Part shown: positions 32,333 through 41,504 of the stretch, in pieces
Layout: each line of letters opens with the position of its first letter
Position numbering within the stretch: the first letter of the stretch is position 1
NCBI RefSeq assembly: GCF_009725205.1
Contig: NZ_WNZY01000007.1
Span: forward strand, 186,001 to 250,000
Direction of reading: 5' to 3'
Source of the DNA: Paenibacillus timonensis
GTDB taxonomy: Bacteria > Bacillota > Bacilli > Paenibacillales > Paenibacillaceae
Length of the DNA stretch: 64,000 bases
The notes under the pieces: model-generated
Seen by the model: only the letters and a program-made list of their open reading frames with translations
Databases searched by the model: none
Told to the model about the DNA's origin: nothing
Position numbers and translations under genes: made by a program

Positions 32333-33363
32333 ACCGAATCGAAGCCCCTATGCATTTGCGGCAGAAAGCCCGTAAAGCTTATATCGTCATGACCGTCTTT
32401 GCGCTATTGATCCTTGCCGTATTCATCTTTAGCATGAATACCGGATACATCCGTCTGTCGCCGCTCGATGTGTTTAGGACCCTGGTTGGCATTGGGACAG
32501 ATAAACAAGAGCTGATTTTATTCGAATTCCGGTTGCCGCGCATCGTGATTTCCGTGCTGATCGGAATGGGGATGGCGGTTGCCGGCTGTATCTTCCAAGG
32601 CATCTCCCGTAACCCGCTGGCCGATCCCGGGGTGCTTGGAATCAATGCCGGAGCTGGCCTTGCGGTAACGCTGTTTATTTCGTTTTATCCGACGACGACA
32701 AGCGCCCCCGTCTATATGATGCCGGTCCTGGCTTTTCTTGGAGCGGCCGGGGCAGCGACCTTGATTTACGTACTCTCCTTCAAAAAAAATTACGGTTTGC
32801 TCCCCATCCGAATGGTGTTGGTTGGGATTGCGGTTGCTGCCGGCATCAATGCCGCGATGATCGTTCTGCAGTTGCGCTTGCGTCCGGAGAATTTTCAGAT
32901 GCTGCAAATCTGGCTGGTCGGCAGTATTTGGGGAACGTCGTGGAAGTACGTACTGGCGCTGCTGCCTTGGCTGATCGTACTGCTTCCTTACGTGTTCTTG
33001 AAGTCGCGCGCGCTGAATGTGCTCAATCTGGGAGATCAAACCGCGACGGGTCTCGGCACTCCATTGGAGCGATCCCGTCTGGGGCTCTTGGCTGCCGCGG
33101 TTGGTTTGACCGGCGCCTGCGTCGCCGTGGGCGGAGGCATCTCCTTCGTGGGGCTGATCGCGCCGCACTTGGCCCGCCGGCTGGTTGGACCCAAGCATGA
33201 GTATTTACTCCCGGCCTCCGCGCTGGCTGGTGGTTTGCTTGTTATCCTAGGCGATACACTAGGCCGCTGGGTGCTTCAGCCGGCTGAGATCCCAACCGGG
33301 ATTGTAGTAGCAATTATCGGTGCGCCTTATTTCTTGTATTTGCTAACGAAGTCGCGGATGTAA
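32329..33363 (+). CDS. FecCD-type ferric-siderophore ABC permease 2
   Basis: Partner of permease 1, 344 residues, same fold: LFEFRLPRIVISVLIGMGMA, QGISRNPLADPGVLGINAGA, FVGLIAPHLARRLVG. The two should form the heterodimeric channel. Neither a substrate-binding protein nor an ATPase gene is linked in the window, so both must be supplied from elsewhere; in Bacillus the shared ATPase YusV plays that part. The ATGA overlap couples translation. Confidence 0.93.
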   Translation: MNRIEAPMHLRQKARKAYIVMTVFALLILAVFIFSMNTGYIRLSPLDVFRTLVGIGTDKQELILFEFRLPRIVISVLIGMGMAVAGCIFQGISRNPLADPGVLGINAGAGLAVTLFISFYPTTTSAPVYMMPVLAFLGAAGAATLIYVLSFKKNYGLLPIRMVLVGIAVAAGINAAMIVLQLRLRPENFQMLQIWLVGSIWGTSWKYVLALLPWLIVLLPYVFLKSRALNVLNLGDQTATGLGTPLERSRLGLLAAAVGLTGACVAVGGGISFVGLIAPHLARRLVGPKHEYLLPASALAGGLLVILGDTLGRWVLQPAEIPTGIVVAIIGAPYFLYLLTKSRM

Positions 33364-33384
33364 ACGCCTGAATGTTGATAATGA

Positions 33385-33424
33385 CAACGGCCCGGAGACT
33401 GGAATTCCAGTCTCCCGGCCGTTG
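33385..33424. terminator. hairpin between convergent genes
   Basis: A stem of about 17 bp, CAACGGCC / GGCCGTTG with GGAGACTGG / CCAGTCTCC inside and AATT as loop. It is very stable but lacks a good T tract on either strand. Confidence 0.65.
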
Positions 33425-33430
33425 ATCATT

Positions 33431-34357
33431 TTAGGACTTCAGATCGGCGACCGCTGATTCTAAATCAGGATAAGTGAAGGTGAATCCAGCCTCTAGCAAC
33501 GCGCGGGGAATGACCTGCTGCCCCTCGAGCAGCAGGAGCGACATCTCGCCTAACGCGGCTCGGAGCACCGCCGCCGGCAGCGGAAGCCAGAAGGGACGGC
33601 GATGCACGCGGCATACGGTGCGCCCAAAATCAAGGTTCGTCACCGTATACGGGCTCACTGCGTTCACCGGGCCGCGAACTTCCGGATGAGTGGCACAGTA
33701 ATCAATCAGCCTCACCATATCCTGAATATGAATCCAAGGGACCCATTGCTTGCCGCTGCCGATACTTCCTCCGATGCCAAGCTGATAGGGGAGGCGCATC
33801 AACGGATATGCGCCGCCGCCTTGCCCGAGTACGACTCCGGTGCGCAGCTTGACTACGCGGACTCCGCGGAATTCCCGGTCTGCCGTCTCCTCCCAAGCCG
33901 CTGTCACCTCGGCGAGAAAATCGGGGGGAGGTGATGGTATGGACGAGCTCTCGTCAAACGATTCTGAGAGCGAAGTGCCATAAATGCCAACTGCGGAACC
34001 TTGTACAACAACCTCGGGTTTTAGTTTCATTCGCTCAACGGCGCGGGCAACCGCTCGGGTGGACTCCAGGCGGGACTCTAGAATCTGCTGCTTGGTCGGT
34101 TTCGACCAACGCTGATTCAGTGTAGCTCCGGCCAGATTCACGATGGTTGAAACACCTTCCAGTAGCACAGGATTTCTCTCCAACTCCAACCACGTTGTGG
34201 AGGTCAGCAAAGCGTCGGAAGCAGCAGCCTCCTGCAGCCAGCGCTTTCCCCCGGTACCTCCACGCGTGACAATCATTACCTCGTGTCCTTGGCTCAACCA
34301 AAACTTGGCCAGCGCCCGGCCGATAAACCCCGAGCCCCCGAAGATCACCGTTTTCAT
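33431..34357 (-). CDS. TIGR01777-type NAD(P)-binding epimerase-like protein (YfhF/SulA-like)
   Basis: A 308-residue extended-SDR protein. The Rossmann motif is FGGSGFIGRALAKFWLSQGH (about 6-25). VNLAGATLNQRW, the family signature GSAVGIYG, and RTGVVLGQGGGAYPLM follow, and the C-terminal DUF1731-like part is present (FWLPLPAAVLRAALGEM...GQQVIPRALLEAGF). Activity is unknown; old names such as cell-division inhibitor SulA are misleading. Convergent with the siderophore permeases, as in Bacillus where yfhF lies a few genes from yfhA. Confidence 0.9.
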   Translation of the reverse strand: MKTVIFGGSGFIGRALAKFWLSQGHEVMIVTRGGTGGKRWLQEAAASDALLTSTTWLELERNPVLLEGVSTIVNLAGATLNQRWSKPTKQQILESRLESTRAVARAVERMKLKPEVVVQGSAVGIYGTSLSESFDESSSIPSPPPDFLAEVTAAWEETADREFRGVRVVKLRTGVVLGQGGGAYPLMRLPYQLGIGGSIGSGKQWVPWIHIQDMVRLIDYCATHPEVRGPVNAVSPYTVTNLDFGRTVCRVHRRPFWLPLPAAVLRAALGEMSLLLLEGQQVIPRALLEAGFTFTYPDLESAVADLKS

Positions 34358-34439
34358 GTTTTCCTGAATCCTCCTCTACGTAAAAACCCGGCTGCCTAGT
34401 GCAAGACAAGGAGCCGGATGTGAATTTGTGCATATGCGC

Positions 34440-34907
34440 TTATTTGTTCATTAAATGCCGATAGGGTTGATAATCGATCTGATTATTTTCCAGAAACTTA
34501 ACAAGGAACTTGTTGTCGCGTTTTGGCGTGGCTACGATGTAACCGCGGATGCAGTGCTCCTGCGTGACCTCGGAGGCTTCCTCCTGCAGCGCAATTTTGC
34601 CGATCTCCGCGGCGATCGAATGCTTGGCGATGTCCCGGAACGGTCCCGGTACAGGCTCGACCAACCGGTCGAGGAACGCTTTGGCTTCGTCCGTCCATAG
34701 GTGGCGGCTCTGCTCGACCCAATGGTTCTGCCAGTCCAGCTTCGACATGCCGTCAGCCTTCGGGAGTACCTTCAAAAATTTGCGGAACATAAAGAAGCCG
34801 CCGATCGCCATCATGCCAAGCAGCACGAAACCCCAAAACGCGATGCTGTTCATAAACCAGCGATTCGGGCCTTGGGCGGTTAGTATGTAAACGGTAGATT
34901 GCAGCAC
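34440..34907 (-). CDS. DUF2621-like membrane-anchored protein
   Basis: A 155-residue protein with one N-terminal membrane helix (FMNSIAFWGFVLLGMMAIGG, about 18-37) and a soluble helical domain containing LDWQNHWVEQSRHLW and FRDIAKHSIAAEIGKIA. It resembles DUF2621 proteins (Bacillus YneK type), whose function is unknown; the assignment is from memory of the family pattern and moderate. A CIRGYIVATPKRD segment suggests a small C-terminal fold. Start GTG follows GAGGTGAT. Single gene. Confidence 0.65.
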   Translation of the reverse strand: MLQSTVYILTAQGPNRWFMNSIAFWGFVLLGMMAIGGFFMFRKFLKVLPKADGMSKLDWQNHWVEQSRHLWTDEAKAFLDRLVEPVPGPFRDIAKHSIAAEIGKIALQEEASEVTQEHCIRGYIVATPKRDNKFLVKFLENNQIDYQPYRHLMNK

Positions 34908-35089
34908 GATTCATCACCTCGGAACGGATTTCGCTTTTCGCTAAAAATTCGGATATTATGATAGTAGAAATTGAATCTTTCAAAACTGAGATAATCTGCT
35001 AAAATTATACCTTATTTCTTTATTTATTTCAGCATTCAAGCTAAAATAGGTTTGTTTAGCGATTTAATGTCCAAAAGGGGGAAAATACC

Positions 35090-36205
35090 TTGCTGAAAAT
35101 TGGTTCCCATGTATCGTTCTCGGACAAGGGCCTGCTTAGCGCAACGGCCGAGGCGGTAACCTACGGCTCCAGCTCCTTCATGATATACACCGGGGCACCG
35201 CAAAATACGCGGCGTAAACCGATCGAATCGATGAATATTGAAGAAGGCCAAGCGGCGATGAAACAAGCCAGTATCGACGAAATCGTCGTCCATGCGCCTT
35301 ACATTATCAATCTAGGTTCTTACAAATCGAACACGTACCAGCTTGCCGTGGATTTCCTGCAGGAGGAAATCCGTCGTACCCATGCGCTTGGCGTACGTAA
35401 CATCGTGCTTCATCCCGGCGCTTTTACGGACAAGGATGCGGAGTACGGGGTGAATCGCATTGCGGAAGGCCTTAACGAAGTGCTGAACGGAACGAGTGAA
35501 ACCGACGTTTGCATCGCGCTGGAAACCATGGCCGGCAAAGGGACGGAGATCGGTCGCAGCTTCGAGGAAATCGCGCAGATTATCGAGAAAGTCCAACACA
35601 ACGAGCGCTTAACCATCTGCCTTGATACCTGTCACATCCATGACGCCGGCTATGATATCGTAAATGATCTGGACGGCGTCCTGAAGAAATTCGACGATAC
35701 GATCGGATTAAAGCGGATTGAAGTCGTTCATATCAATGACAGCAAAAACCCGGTTGGCGCGGGAAAAGACCGCCATACGCCGATCGGCTCCGGCTGGATT
35801 GGCTTCGATGCGATCCACCGCGTCGTCCATCATGAGGCGCTGCAAGGCCGACCGTTCATTCTGGAGACGCCTTGGGTCGGGAAGGAAGCGAAAACTCAAC
35901 GCCCGATGTACGAAGTTGAGATCGCGCTGTTGCGCGGGAACGTCCGCGAACGGTTTGGTGAATCGTTCCTGAGCGATGTGGAGCGTTTGGCCGACTTTTT
36001 TGCCAAGCAGGACATCGGGGCCCGTTCCTTCGTGCTGGATACGTGGAATCTGCTCAAGAACGATGCCAAAGCGAAGAAGGCCGATCCGCGCGAGCCGATG
36101 GAGCGGCTGTACGACCTCGCGATGGAAGCCAGCCTGTTCCCAGAGCTGACGGAAGAGCAGGTGAACCAACGCCTGGTGGCCTGGTTTGCCGGCGCGGGTA
36201 AATAA
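35090..36205 (+). CDS. nfo: endonuclease IV with C-terminal extension
   Basis: AP endonuclease of base-excision repair, a TIM barrel with three zinc ions. Visible ligand motifs are [67 protein letters not shown] and LETP (E259). The core ends at about residue 285, the usual family length. Here about 85 further residues follow (about 286-371), helical and charged. Start TTG lies behind AAAGGGGG. The extension is in frame and uses the same codon style, so it is not a frameshift artefact. Confidence 0.93.
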   Translation: MLKIGSHVSFSDKGLLSATAEAVTYGSSSFMIYTGAPQNTRRKPIESMNIEEGQAAMKQASIDEIVVHAPYIINLGSYKSNTYQLAVDFLQEEIRRTHALGVRNIVLHPGAFTDKDAEYGVNRIAEGLNEVLNGTSETDVCIALETMAGKGTEIGRSFEEIAQIIEKVQHNERLTICLDTCHIHDAGYDIVNDLDGVLKKFDDTIGLKRIEVVHINDSKNPVGAGKDRHTPIGSGWIGFDAIHRVVHHEALQGRPFILETPWVGKEAKTQRPMYEVEIALLRGNVRERFGESFLSDVERLADFFAKQDIGARSFVLDTWNLLKNDAKAKKADPREPMERLYDLAMEASLFPELTEEQVNQRLVAWFAGAGK

Positions 36206-36242
36206 CGAAGACATCATTTGTGGCAAGGGGAATGGAAGAACA

Positions 36243-37142
36243 ATGGATACGCATATCAAAACGGGCGGACAACCCGTCAAACCTTATGAGAGCAACCGTG
36301 CGCGCATGTTGATCTCCTGCCCGGACGGGCCGGGGATCGTTGCCGCGGTATCCCGCTTCCTGCACGAGCATGGGGCAAATATCGTGCAGTCGGACCAGTA
36401 TACGATGGACCCGGAGGGCGGCATGTTTTTTATGCGGGTCGAATTCGATTTGGATGGATTGGACGGGCGGATTGCGGCGCTGAGGAGCGATTTTGAAGCG
36501 ATCGCCTCGCAGTTCCGGATGCAGTGGAACATCTATCAGCTGAGCCGCAAGAAGAAGCTGGCGATCTTCGTATCCAAGGAGGATCATTGCCTGGTCGAGC
36601 TGCTTTGGCAATGGCAAGCCGGAGACCTGGATGCGGAAATCTCCATGGTCGTTAGCAATCATCCGGATATGAAGGAATTCGTCGAATCGTTTGGGATTCC
36701 GTACCACCACATTCCGGTGACGCCAGAGACGAAACGCGAAGCCGAGCAAAAGCAGTTGGAGATCGTCGGAGGCAACGTCGATTTAATCGTATTGGCGAGA
36801 TACATGCAAATTGTCTCCCCGGCGCTGATCGAGCCGTACCGCAACCGCCTGATCAACATTCACCACTCGTTCCTGCCGGCGTTTGTGGGAGGTAAGCCGT
36901 ATGCTCAAGCTTATGACCGCGGGGTCAAGATCATCGGCGCCACCGCGCATTACGTGACTGAGGAACTGGACGGTGGACCGATCATCGAGCAGGACGTGCA
37001 GCGTGTAAGCCACCGTGACGACGTGAACGAACTGAAACGAATCGGTCGGACCATCGAGCGGGTTGTGCTAGCCCGGGCTGTAAAATGGCATATCGAGGAC
37101 CGGATTTTGGTCCACCAGAACAAGACGGTCGTTTTCAACTAA
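36243..37142 (+). CDS. purU: formyltetrahydrofolate deformylase
   Basis: Hydrolyses 10-formyl-THF to THF and formate, balancing one-carbon units and supplying formate for PurT. A 299-residue protein with an N-terminal ACT domain (about 18-100, CPDGPGIVAAVSRFLHEHGA) and the formyl-transferase domain (about 105-290) with NIHHSFLPAFVGGKPY (Asn/His catalytic pair) and DGGPIIEQD (Asp). The start ATG lies behind AAGGGGAATGGAAG, 38 bp after nfo; the two may be co-transcribed. A terminator follows. Confidence 0.95.
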   Translation: MDTHIKTGGQPVKPYESNRARMLISCPDGPGIVAAVSRFLHEHGANIVQSDQYTMDPEGGMFFMRVEFDLDGLDGRIAALRSDFEAIASQFRMQWNIYQLSRKKKLAIFVSKEDHCLVELLWQWQAGDLDAEISMVVSNHPDMKEFVESFGIPYHHIPVTPETKREAEQKQLEIVGGNVDLIVLARYMQIVSPALIEPYRNRLINIHHSFLPAFVGGKPYAQAYDRGVKIIGATAHYVTEELDGGPIIEQDVQRVSHRDDVNELKRIGRTIERVVLARAVKWHIEDRILVHQNKTVVFN

Positions 37143-37169
37143 CGGCCTCATTCATGAGATTTGGATAAC

Positions 37170-37218
37170 AAAACCGGCATCATGGGCAGCGTGTCAGCTC
37201 GTCATGATGCCGGTTTTT
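37170..37218. terminator. terminator between purU and the RidA-family gene
   Basis: A 15-bp stem AAAACCGGCATCATG / CATGATGCCGGTTTT with flanking A and T tracts between convergent genes. Confidence 0.88.
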
Positions 37219-37221
37219 ACG

Positions 37222-37569
37222 TTATTCCTCTCCCCGGTAGGCGATCCCGTCAATCATCAGAAGACAATCGGTATCGATGAATTCAGTGGTGGAGGTCATG
37301 CGCGCCGGACAATGGTTTTGCTCAAAGTACTCGAAAAATACCTTCTCCATCTCAGGCAGATCCTGAATATGCTTGAGATACACATTCACTTTCACCAACC
37401 GTTCCAGCGGGCATCCGCACGCGGATAAGGTGGATTTCAGTTGGGTGAAGACATCGTGGATTTGCGCGGTGAAGTTGTCGCCAAAACCTCGGTGCAGACC
37501 GAGAAAGACATAGTCGCCGGCCGTAACGGCGGAAGAATAGCTAAACGGAGTTGGAATACGGGTAATCAT
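37222..37569 (-). CDS. RidA-family (YjgF/YER057c/UK114) protein
   Basis: A 115-residue chorismate-mutase-like fold that trimerises. Visible are AVTAGDYVFLGLHRG, QIHDVFTQLKSTLSACGC, LVKVNVYLKHIQDLPEMEKVF (split here) and CPARMTSTTEF, whose Arg corresponds to the carboxylate-binding Arg of RidA. RidA deaminates reactive enamines from PLP enzymes. The SGQ segment of archetypal RidA is not conserved here (AGDYVFL), so it may belong to another Rid subgroup. Single gene. Confidence 0.85.
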   Translation of the reverse strand: MITRIPTPFSYSSAVTAGDYVFLGLHRGFGDNFTAQIHDVFTQLKSTLSACGCPLERLVKVNVYLKHIQDLPEMEKVFFEYFEQNHCPARMTSTTEFIDTDCLLMIDGIAYRGEE

Positions 37570-37862
37570 GATCTTTAGCCTCCTAATAAATAAGGATTTA
37601 TGCCGGATCTAGAGGTGAATGTTTTCACATAGTATAGAACATATGTTCCTAAAAAGCAAGGGAATTATGAACGGGGCAGGAGCAACACGAAAAAAGCTCA
37701 TTTACAGGGGAATGGTTGGGAATAATGGTATGGAAAAGGGGAGTAGGAAGTGCTACAATAGATAAAGTCAAAATGATTTTTTCAAAATGATTGTTTTGTA
37801 ATTGGAGCGTTAAATGTTTCATGGTTTTCAACGATCTTTTCATAATGAAGGAGGAAACACGA
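37570..37862. other. intergenic region between RidA-type gene and tkt
   Basis: Holds the divergent promoter area. A direct repeat TCAAAATGATT occurs twice (37768-37778 and 37782-37792), 14 bp apart, just upstream of the tkt leader. A TACAAT -10-like box lies at 37754. No gene or stable hairpin seen. Confidence 0.4.
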
Positions 37863-39887
37863 ATGTCACTTTCAGACAACAACACGATCGACAAACTCTC
37901 GATCACTACCATTCGTACGCTGGCGATCGACGCGATCGAGAAGGCGAAATCCGGCCATCCTGGCATGCCGATGGGTTCCGCCCCAATGGGATATCAACTA
38001 TTTGCCAAAACGATGAACCATAATCCGGACGAACCAACCTGGATCAACCGCGACCGTTTCGTCTTGTCCGCCGGCCATGGCTCCATGCTGCTGTACAGCT
38101 TACTGCACTTGTCCGGGTACGACCTCCCTATGGAAGAAATCAAACAATTCCGCCAATGGGGCAGTAAAACGCCGGGTCATCCGGAGTTTGGTCATACCGC
38201 TGGTGTGGATGCGACAACCGGCCCGCTTGGTCAAGGTTTGGCGATGGCAGTAGGGATGGCGCTTGCAGAAACCCAACTGGCTGCGACTTACAATAAAGGC
38301 AATCTGAAAGTGATCGATCACTATACGTACGGCATCTGCGGCGACGGCGACCTGATGGAGGGCGTGGCCAGTGAAGCGGCATCGCTCGCCGGTCACCTGA
38401 AGCTTGGCAAATTGATTTTCCTCTATGACTCTAACGATATCTCGCTGGACGGCAAGCTGAATCTCAGCTTCTCGGAGAACGTGCGTCAACGATTCGAAGC
38501 TTACGGCTGGCAAACGCTGCGCGTAGAAGATGGGAACGATCTGGCGGCCATCGAAGCGGCGCTCGAAGAAGCGAAAGGCGACACTGAGCGTCCAACGCTG
38601 ATCGAAGTGAAGACAGTGATCGGTTACGGAAGCCCGAACAAGCAAGGCAAAGGCGGCCATGGCGGTACCCACGGCTCCCCGCTGGGCGCTGAAGAAGCGA
38701 AGCTGACCAAAGAGAATTACAAATGGGTATATGAAGAAGATTTCTATGTTCCGCAAGAAGTACGCGAGCATTTTGCCAAAGTTAAAGAACGTGGGATTGC
38801 CACTTATCAAGCTTGGCAAGAAACGTTTAAGCAATATCAATCACAATATCCGGAGCTGGCCGCTCAATTCGAGCAAGCGATTGCCGGCGATCTGCCATCC
38901 GGTTGGGATGCGAAGCTGCCTAAGTACAGCGCAACAGACAAAGCGGTCTCCACGCGCGTAGCTTCCGGTAACGCGCTCAACGGACTTGCTCCAAACGTAC
39001 CGCAGCTGCTGGGCGGCTCCGCCGACCTGGAAAGCTCGACAATGACACATTTGAACGATCTGGCGATGTATACACCGGAAACCCGCGATGGCCGCAACCT
39101 GTACTTCGGCGTTCGCGAGTTCGGTATGGCTGCTGCCATGAACGGCATCATGTTGCATGGCGGTCTGAAAGTGTTCGGCGGCACGTTCTTCGTGTTCACT
39201 GACTACTTGCGTCCGGCAGTGCGTTTGTCCGCACTGATGAAGTTGCCGGTGACTTACGTGCTGACGCATGACAGCATCGCGGTCGGCGAAGACGGCCCTA
39301 CTCACGAACCTATCGAACAGCTCGCTTCCCTGCGGATCATCCCAGGCTTGACGGTCATCCGTCCGGCGGACGGCAATGAAACGTCGGCAGCATGGGCTTA
39401 TGCGGTAGAGAACAAATCGAATCCGGTCGTCCTGGTGCTGACTCGTCAAAACCTGCCGATCCTGGAGAAAACAGCGGAAGCGGCTCGCGAAGGGATCAAA
39501 CGCGGCGGTTACGTCGTATCCGACGCGAAGGACGGCAAACCGGTTGCGCAAATCATCGCTACGGGTTCGGAAGTCCAACTCGCGGTTAAAGCGCAAGCCG
39601 CTTTGGCCGAAGAAGGCATCCAGGTTCGCGTCATCAGCTTGCCGAGCGTGGATCTGTTTGATAAACAGGATCAGGCTTACAAGGACTCCGTTATCCTGCC
39701 GGACGTTAAAGCCCGCGTTGCTGTAGAAATGGCGCATCCGTTCGGATGGGATCGTTTTGTCGGCGAGAAAGGCTCGGTCATCGGCATCGATAAATTCGGG
39801 GCTTCCGCACCTGGCGACAAGGTCATCGAAGAGTATGGCTTCACGGTAGAAAACGTGGTTAACCACGTGAAAGCCCAATTGAAATAA
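37863..39887 (+). CDS. tkt: transketolase
   Basis: TPP-dependent transfer of two-carbon units in the non-oxidative pentose phosphate pathway, 674 residues, full family length. Domain order: TPP-binding (about 5-330) with [16 protein letters not shown] and the TPP motif [19 protein letters not shown]; pyrimidine domain (about 355-525) with [14 protein letters not shown] and [17 protein letters not shown]-terminal domain. ATG follows AAGGAGG. The hairpin element at 39900 follows directly. Confidence 0.97.
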   Translation: MSLSDNNTIDKLSITTIRTLAIDAIEKAKSGHPGMPMGSAPMGYQLFAKTMNHNPDEPTWINRDRFVLSAGHGSMLLYSLLHLSGYDLPMEEIKQFRQWGSKTPGHPEFGHTAGVDATTGPLGQGLAMAVGMALAETQLAATYNKGNLKVIDHYTYGICGDGDLMEGVASEAASLAGHLKLGKLIFLYDSNDISLDGKLNLSFSENVRQRFEAYGWQTLRVEDGNDLAAIEAALEEAKGDTERPTLIEVKTVIGYGSPNKQGKGGHGGTHGSPLGAEEAKLTKENYKWVYEEDFYVPQEVREHFAKVKERGIATYQAWQETFKQYQSQYPELAAQFEQAIAGDLPSGWDAKLPKYSATDKAVSTRVASGNALNGLAPNVPQLLGGSADLESSTMTHLNDLAMYTPETRDGRNLYFGVREFGMAAAMNGIMLHGGLKVFGGTFFVFTDYLRPAVRLSALMKLPVTYVLTHDSIAVGEDGPTHEPIEQLASLRIIPGLTVIRPADGNETSAAWAYAVENKSNPVVLVLTRQNLPILEKTAEAAREGIKRGGYVVSDAKDGKPVAQIIATGSEVQLAVKAQAALAEEGIQVRVISLPSVDLFDKQDQAYKDSVILPDVKARVAVEMAHPFGWDRFVGEKGSVIGIDKFGASAPGDKVIEEYGFTVENVVNHVKAQLK

Positions 39888-39899
39888 ATAAGAATAGGA

Positions 39900-39956
39900 G
39901 TTCAAAAAGTCGGATTTTCAGCACCGGGAAGGTGATTAAAAGACGACTTTTTGAAC
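39900..39956. repeat. 57-bp miniature of the 184-bp foldback family
   Basis: Perfect 13-bp terminal inverted repeats GTTCAAAAAGTCG / CGACTTTTTGAAC flank a core that includes CAGCACCGGGAAGGT. The same ends (GTTCAAAAAGT / ACTTTTTGAAC) and core (CAGCACCGAGAAGGT) occur in the 54.8-kb element; about 115 bp of interior is missing. It may double as tkt terminator. Confidence 0.85.
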
Positions 39957-39989
39957 AACCGCTTAGAGGGGAAGAAGGGAGAGGGGAAC

Positions 39990-40313
39990 GTGACAGAGAA
40001 ACTGCAAAATGTAACCGTAGATAAGCAAGCCAACATCTATTTTGACGGCAAAGTTACGAGCCGGACCGTTTGGCTTCCGGACGGAAGCAAACTGACACTG
40101 GGAATCATGCTCCCGGGGGAATATGAGTTCGGCACGGACTCGCTGGAAGTGATGGACATTTTGTCCGGAGACCTAAAAGTGCTGCTTCCCGGCGAAACGC
40201 TGTGGCGGGAAATCAGCGGGCGCGGAACGTTCACCGTTCCTGCCAAGTCTTCCTTCAAGCTGGAGGTGCGCAGCGTCACCGACTACTGCTGCTCTTATGG
40301 GGCAGGAGCTTAA
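39990..40313 (+). CDS. ppnP: pyrimidine/purine nucleoside phosphorylase (DUF1255/PpnP)
   Basis: A 107-residue single-cupin protein of the YaiE/PpnP family, which phosphorolyses several nucleosides. Family marks: ANIYFDGKVTSRTV, LPDGSKLTLGIMLPGEYEFG, EVMDILSGDLKVLLPG and SFKLEVRSVTDYCCSYG (in parts). The start is GTG behind AGGGAGAGGGG. Ribose-1-phosphate from this reaction enters the pentose phosphate pathway, which fits its place after tkt. A terminator follows. Confidence 0.92.
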   Translation: MTEKLQNVTVDKQANIYFDGKVTSRTVWLPDGSKLTLGIMLPGEYEFGTDSLEVMDILSGDLKVLLPGETLWREISGRGTFTVPAKSSFKLEVRSVTDYCCSYGAGA

Positions 40314-40328
40314 GCCTCATAGCTAATC

Positions 40329-40374
40329 AAAAAGGCAGGTATCAGCGATTCCATGTCGCTGTACCTGCCTTTAT
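40329..40374. terminator. terminator after ppnP
   Basis: Stem AAAAAGGCAGGTA / TACCTGCCTTTAT with an inner CAGCGA / TCGCTG stem, between convergent genes. Confidence 0.85.
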
Positions 40375-40390
40375 TTCATAGTCTGAAGGC

Positions 40391-41278
40391 TTATTCGCCG
40401 ATTTGTTTGCCAATCCAAGCTTCATACAGCTTGACGACGGAGGAGAGGTCCTCCTCGCCGAAGCCTTGGGTTTGGCCAGATTGGAACAGGCTCTTAGCCA
40501 GACTCAGCATCGGCGCCGGAATGCCCGAGCCGTCGGTCAGCGCAGACGCGAGCTTCAGATCCTTCAGCATTAAGGCAAGCGAGAACTGATTCGTGAAATC
40601 GTGCTCGATGATTTTGCGTCCCTTCAGCTCCGCGGCTTTGCTGCCGGCGGAACCCAGCTGCACGAGTTCTAGGAAGCGGTCTGCTGGCAGACCCGATTTG
40701 GCGGCGATGGCAAACCCTTCGGCCAGCGCCAGATTGTTGATGCCGACAATCGTGTTATGGGCCAGCTTAGCGACGGCACCGCTGCCGTTGTCGCCCATGT
40801 GCAGCACTTTTTTGCCCATCGTGTCGAACAAATCCATCACTTGCGCTAAAGTCTCTGCAGAACCGCCGACCATAAATACGAGGGTGCCGTCGATTGCGGC
40901 CGGCGAGCTGCCGGTCACTGGGGCGTCGAGGAACGTGCCTCCAAGCTCAGCAATCTGTGCGGCTAGGCGTTTGACGAGTGCCGGCGAGATCGTCGAACAG
41001 TCGATGACGGTGGTCCCGGGCCGGATTCCGGCCAATACGCCATTCTCGCCTTCGTATACTTCGGCGATGGACTCATCGTTGCTGACCATCGTGATTACGA
41101 CGTCCGCCCACACGGCGGTTTCCTTCGGCGAAGGTGCCACGGAAGCTCCCTGCTCGGCAAGGGGCGCTGCTTTGGATGCGGTCCGGTTAAACACGGTCAC
41201 AGGATAACCTGCTTTCAGCAGGTTGGATGCCATAGGCGCACCCATCGTCCCGAGGCCGATAAATCCGATTTTTTTCAA
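40391..41278 (-). CDS. 3-hydroxyisobutyrate dehydrogenase-family NAD(P)-dependent oxidoreductase
   Basis: A 295-residue beta-hydroxyacid dehydrogenase. The Rossmann motif KKIGFIGLGTMGAPMASNLL is at the N-terminus. The substrate-binding DAPVTGSSPAAIDGTLVFMVGG and the catalytic-lysine helix GSGAVAKLAHNTIVGIN (Lys in VAKL) are present. Possible substrates are 3-hydroxyisobutyrate, tartronate semialdehyde or succinic semialdehyde; context does not decide. TTG at 41278 has GGTGA upstream and gives the usual MKKIGFIG start; ATG 41290 and GTG 41287 are alternatives. Confidence 0.9.
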   Translation of the reverse strand: MKKIGFIGLGTMGAPMASNLLKAGYPVTVFNRTASKAAPLAEQGASVAPSPKETAVWADVVITMVSNDESIAEVYEGENGVLAGIRPGTTVIDCSTISPALVKRLAAQIAELGGTFLDAPVTGSSPAAIDGTLVFMVGGSAETLAQVMDLFDTMGKKVLHMGDNGSGAVAKLAHNTIVGINNLALAEGFAIAAKSGLPADRFLELVQLGSAGSKAAELKGRKIIEHDFTNQFSLALMLKDLKLASALTDGSGIPAPMLSLAKSLFQSGQTQGFGEEDLSSVVKLYEAWIGKQIGE

Positions 41279-41357
41279 GTTCGTCACCATCTTCCAAAAG
41301 AATTGAACATCATTTAATTATTTTAGCACGGCGTGTGGAAACCTGTATATTGTGCCC

Positions 41358-41386
41358 TTGTCATTGCCGGGAATTTACAGTATCCT
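41358..41386 (+). promoter_or_regulatory. sigma-A promoter of pgi
   Basis: TTGTCA, 17-bp spacer, TATCCT; leader of about 110 bases. Confidence 0.5.
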
Positions 41387-41504
41387 AGTTTTAAGTTGTT
41401 TGAGGCGGCGTTCAGACCGGCTTTTTTTACCAGACAGCAGCTTTTGAACGTTTCCTCTTGGATAGGTCAGTGTGATAAATATTAGACGGAGGAGAGTTTC
41501 AGCA

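Noticed and set aside
38841..39905. 354-codon frame antisense to tkt
   Set aside because: Shadow of a highly expressed gene with strong codon bias; Arg/His/Gln-rich translation, no ribosome site, no family pattern.
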